Below, in pieces: positions 45,492 to 47,752 of a stretch of 47,752 nt of DNA; the stretch's first letter is position 1, and each line of letters begins with the position of its first letter. The translations under genes and the position numbers were made by a program. Source of the stretch: Actinobacteria bacterium 69-20 (lineage in GTDB: Bacteria > Actinomycetota > Actinomycetes > Mycobacteriales > Nakamurellaceae); contig MKSW01000031.1 in assembly GCA_001897425.1 (NCBI GenBank), positions 1 to 47,752 on the forward strand, read 5' to 3'. The notes beneath the pieces were generated by a model. That model was not told the origin of the DNA. It searched no databases and was given only the letters and a program-made list of their open reading frames with translations.

Positions 45492-46215
45492 CTTGACCGA
45501 CAGTAGCGGGTGCTGTTCGAACCTCTGCACCGCGTATCGACCGCCGCCGCATTGCGGACGCGATCGTCGACAAGGCGGTAACCGGGTCTCGGTGGCGAAT
45601 GCTGCCGGGGGAGTTCGGGGACTGGAACACGATCTGAGAGACGTTCTGGGGTGGCGTGGCCGCGGTGTGTGGCAGACCGTAATGGCAATGCTGAATCGTT
45701 CGCTGCGCACCCGGGCCGGACCCGACGCGAAGCCGTCTTTGCTGATGGTGATGGTGGACTGCCAGGTGGTCAAGGGCGGACGCTGGGGCAAGGGCTTCTA
45801 CGAAGCGCATTTCAAGTACCGTCTGCGGGGCGCGAAGCGGGCCGTGGCCATCGACTACCTCGGTCTTCCGGGGGGCTGTGAATGTGACCGACGCCCGCAC
45901 GCATGAGGTGATAGCCGCCCGGCTTCTTCTCAAACCGGTTCTGACGGGAGCCATCCGCGTCGCGACGTTGATGGGCGACCGCGGCGTCCGCGACCTGGCC
46001 GCTTCGGCGCGAGTTCGGTGTCGAGATGGTCATCAAACACGATCAGACCCGCTCGAAAAGCGAGTTCAAGCAGCTCAAACCGCTATAGAAGGTCGAGGAG
46101 GCGTCCACCGAGGGTGTCCGGCGCCGCTTGGCGCGCTCGTTCGAGGGCGCACCCGCATCGGTGACCGCGTGGATGCAGATCGCCGCGATGGGCTGGATGC
46201 CTCGTCTCGCTGGTA
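45492..46215 (+). pseudogene. degenerate IS5-family DDE transposase
   Basis: Fragments of one transposase are readable in shifting frames: DAIVDKAVTGSRWRMLPGEF then GDWNTI with a stop (about 45556-45632); GVWQTVMAMLN and VDCQVVKGGRWGKGFYEAHF to AVAIDYLGLP (about 45655-45870), giving the first acidic residue of the DDE triad; LMGDRGVRDLAA (about 45968-46005), giving the second; then EMVIKHDQTRSKSEFKQLKP, a TAG stop, KVEEA, and RRRLARSFEGAPASVTAWMQ to the C-terminus, giving the final Glu. At least two frameshifts and two stop codons make it inactive. The start is not identifiable. The order of fragments is that of IS5-like transposases of Actinobacteria. It could be mobilised only in trans. Confidence 0.8.
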
Positions 46216-46263
46216 GCCCGCGGGGTTGTTTGCTCTGTCGGACCTGCCCGTCACAATACCGGC

Positions 46264-47607
46264 ATGATCTCTTCGCGTGCGAAGGCGCCTCGTCACGGCG
46301 GAGCGCTGCTGGTCGTCGACGGGGCGGGCGGACGGGTGCATCGCAAGGCCACCTTCGCGCTGTATCCCACCCGGGCGCAGGAGGAGAAACTTCACCGGCT
46401 GCTGCGCACTTTGGCGGAGGTGTACAACGCAGGGCTCGCCGAGCGACGCGAGGCGTGGCGGCTGCGTCGGGTGACGGTGACCCTGTTCGACCAGTACGGC
46501 CAGATCAAAGACCTCAAAGGGGTGCGCGACGACGCGCTCGCGTTCGGCATCCAGCCGGTGAGGACCACCCTCAAACGCCTCGACGAGGCTTACGCCGCGT
46601 TCTTCCAGCGTATTAAAGCCGGGCAGAGGCCCGGTTTCCCTCGGTTCCGGTCGCATCGCCGGCACAACACCGCGTACTGGGACGAGCCGATCTCGTGGAA
46701 AGTCCGCGAGACCGACGGCAGGCCGGTTTTGTATGTGCAAGGCGTCGGCGACGTCCCACTGTCCAAGCACGCCGGAAAGCAGCTGGCCAGGCTCCAACGT
46801 CGCGGCGGAGTGGCCGGCACCTTGACGGTCACCAGACGCTGCGCCGGTACCGGGCACGTGTGGCGGGCCGCCGTCGGCTTCAAGAACGTCGAAACGGATG
46901 CGTTGCCCGCTACTGGACGGATGGTCGGCGTTGACCGCGGCGTCACGGTCACCGCAGCCACCTCCGATGGTGCTCTTTCGACATACCCTGCCGAGGCGCG
47001 GGCGCTGCGGCACCGCGCGGACCGGCTCGGGGAGACCCTCGCCGGCAAGAAGCGCGGCTCGAGAGCCTGGCGGAAGACCATCAGGCAGATCTGCAGGACG
47101 CGCCGCCGCGCGGCGAACCTCGTCGACAACTGGGCCCGTGAGACCGCAGCCGATATCACCGCTACCGCCGACGTGATCGTCCTCGAAGACCTGCAGCTGA
47201 AGAACATGACCAAGAGCGCGAAAGGAACCGTCGACGAACCCGGCCGGAACGTTGCGGCCAAGTCCGGCCTGAACCGGGAGATGCAGGCCGCGGCCCTCGG
47301 TAAACTCGCTACCCGCATCCGTGTCAAAGCGGAAGAAGCTGGACGCAGATGCTGGCTGGTAGACCCGAGGAACACGTCGCGCACCTGCCCGACGTGCGGG
47401 CACTGCGCGAAAGCGAACCGGCCGTCGCAGGCCGTGTTTCGATGCCAGTGCTGCGGCCACACCGCAAATGCGGACGTCAACGCCGCCGTGAACATCGCGG
47501 CTGCCGGCGCGCAAGCAGAAGCCGCGTGGCGCGCCGCGGGAAGCCCGCAGGTTCCAGGGAGCACACCGCGTATGCGGCGCCGGAAACAACAACCAGCAGC
47601 AGCCTGA
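46264..47607 (+). CDS. tnpB: TnpB RNA-guided nuclease (IS200/IS605/IS607-type, OrfB)
   Basis: A 447-residue TnpB, the transposon nuclease family ancestral to Cas12, guided by an RNA from the element's right end. The N-terminal helical/wedge part (about 25-200) begins RKATFALYPTRAQEEKLHRL. The RuvC catalytic acids are all present: Asp224 (GVDRGV), Glu308 (VLEDLQLKNM) and Asp404 (NADVNAAVNI). The zinc ribbon is intact, with CPTC at 375-378 and CQCCG further on. No tnpA (tyrosine or serine recombinase) is present, so the element cannot move by itself. Length and motifs suggest an active nuclease. The ATG at 46264 has no strong ribosome site. Target motif and guide are not deducible from this window alone. 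Confidence 0.92.
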   Translation: MISSRAKAPRHGGALLVVDGAGGRVHRKATFALYPTRAQEEKLHRLLRTLAEVYNAGLAERREAWRLRRVTVTLFDQYGQIKDLKGVRDDALAFGIQPVRTTLKRLDEAYAAFFQRIKAGQRPGFPRFRSHRRHNTAYWDEPISWKVRETDGRPVLYVQGVGDVPLSKHAGKQLARLQRRGGVAGTLTVTRRCAGTGHVWRAAVGFKNVETDALPATGRMVGVDRGVTVTAATSDGALSTYPAEARALRHRADRLGETLAGKKRGSRAWRKTIRQICRTRRRAANLVDNWARETAADITATADVIVLEDLQLKNMTKSAKGTVDEPGRNVAAKSGLNREMQAAALGKLATRIRVKAEEAGRRCWLVDPRNTSRTCPTCGHCAKANRPSQAVFRCQCCGHTANADVNAAVNIAAAGAQAEAAWRAAGSPQVPGSTPRMRRRKQQPAAA

Positions 47608-47694
47608 AACCCCGACACGGGTTCCACTGGCGCCGGGGCGGCACCAGGGTCTTCAGGCCGAACGGACAGCAACAGAATGATTGTCCACAGCCCC
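47602..47694 (+). ncRNA. candidate right-end guide RNA (omega/reRNA) region of tnpB
   Basis: From the tnpB stop onward the sequence folds: an outer stem GCCTGAA (47602-47608) with TTCAGGC (47652-47658), enclosing a hairpin AACCC...GGGTT and a second TGGCGCC...GGCACCA. Such a branched scaffold overlapping the 3' end of tnpB and running to the element end is what TnpB guide RNAs look like. The guide would be the flanking sequence beyond the right end, whose exact position is uncertain. Confidence 0.35.
47682..47694 (-). repeat. right terminal inverted repeat
   Basis: TGTCCACAGCCCC, the exact reverse complement of 45423-45435, followed by TAA. The remaining 55 bases to the window end contain a short palindrome, CGATCC-GT-GGATCG, and no gene. 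Confidence 0.85.
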
Positions 47695-47752
47695 TAAACC
47701 TCGATCCGTGGATCGGGTTGGTGAGCGTGCGGCGGGTCTGATGTGAAAGTGC

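Larger units (their letters stand above)
45423..47694 (+). mobile_element. IS5-type element with perfect 13-bp terminal repeats carrying tnpB
   Basis: GGGGCTGTGGACA at 45423-45435 is exactly inverted at 47682-47694 (TGTCCACAGCCCC). The bases just outside are TAA on both sides (45420-45422 and 47695-47697), a likely 3-bp target duplication of the TNA type known in an IS5 subgroup. Inside are a decayed IS5-like DDE transposase and an intact tnpB gene. The simplest reading is an IS5-type copy later invaded, near its right end, by a tnpB-bearing (IS200/IS605 or IS607-like) element. Confidence 0.75.

Noticed and set aside
45423-47694. Possible CRISPR-Cas12 locus, because of the TnpB/Cas12-like nuclease
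   Set aside because: No repeat-spacer array or adaptation genes; protein size and zinc ribbon fit transposon TnpB.

Overview
The window comes from a high-GC actinobacterium of the order Mycobacteriales (the Mycobacterium / Corynebacterium / Tsukamurella / Dietzia group). The evidence is gene content and order: the ctaCF and ctaE-qcrCAB cytochrome bcc-aa3 genes beside asnB, adoK and trpD; then an NlpC/P60 hydrolase, a PimB-type mannosyltransferase, aroG, pknL with its Rv2175c-like partner; then lspA, an rluD-like gene and dnaE1. I cannot name the genus. Comparisons with M. tuberculosis and C. glutamicum genes are from memory, not from a search.

Layout. 1-3.4 kb: an RNB-family ribonuclease converges on ctaD. 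3.5-6.9 kb: a small WYYC protein, a TAP-family lipoprotein peptidase and glnA2. 7-11.1 kb: a DUF3043 membrane protein, an A-type Fe-S carrier, adenosine kinase and asnB/ltsA. 11.2-17.3 kb: ctaC-ctaF converge on ctaE-qcrC-qcrA-qcrB, so with ctaD every core gene of the bcc-aa3 respiratory supercomplex lies within about 16 kb. 17.5-22.9 kb: an orphan receiver-like protein, trpD, a stand-alone Lrp ligand domain, a DEDDh/GIY-YIG nuclease and an NYN-domain protein. 22.9-28.4 kb: a long AT-rich leader with a CRP/GlxR-like site and a candidate c-di-AMP riboswitch, then NlpC/P60, PimB, a phosphoesterase, a START-like protein and a ROK glucokinase. 28.4-32.8 kb: two membrane/lipid-related genes, an acyltransferase, RNase AS and aroG. 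32.9-39.8 kb: pknL with five PASTA repeats diverging from its DNA-binding partner gene, then metF, a cation/proton antiporter, lspA and a pseudouridine synthase. 39.8-45.4 kb: an uncharacterised low-complexity protein diverging from dnaE1, followed by a membrane protein gene. 45.4-47.7 kb: a mobile element with perfect 13-bp terminal inverted repeats, holding a ruined IS5-type transposase and an intact tnpB.

The genes are mostly core housekeeping: aerobic respiration, cell-envelope construction (AsnB/LtsA, NlpC/P60, PimB, PknL, LspA), nitrogen and aromatic amino-acid metabolism, RNA turnover and replication. The less ordinary signals are: the leader of the NlpC/P60 gene; an 11-bp motif shared in the same orientation by the ctaD and ctaC upstream regions; short tandem duplications that repeatedly fall on stop codons; a nested set of inverted repeats between ctaF and qcrB; and the nested IS5/TnpB element with a foldable tail that could be its guide RNA. 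No tRNA, rRNA or CRISPR array was seen.
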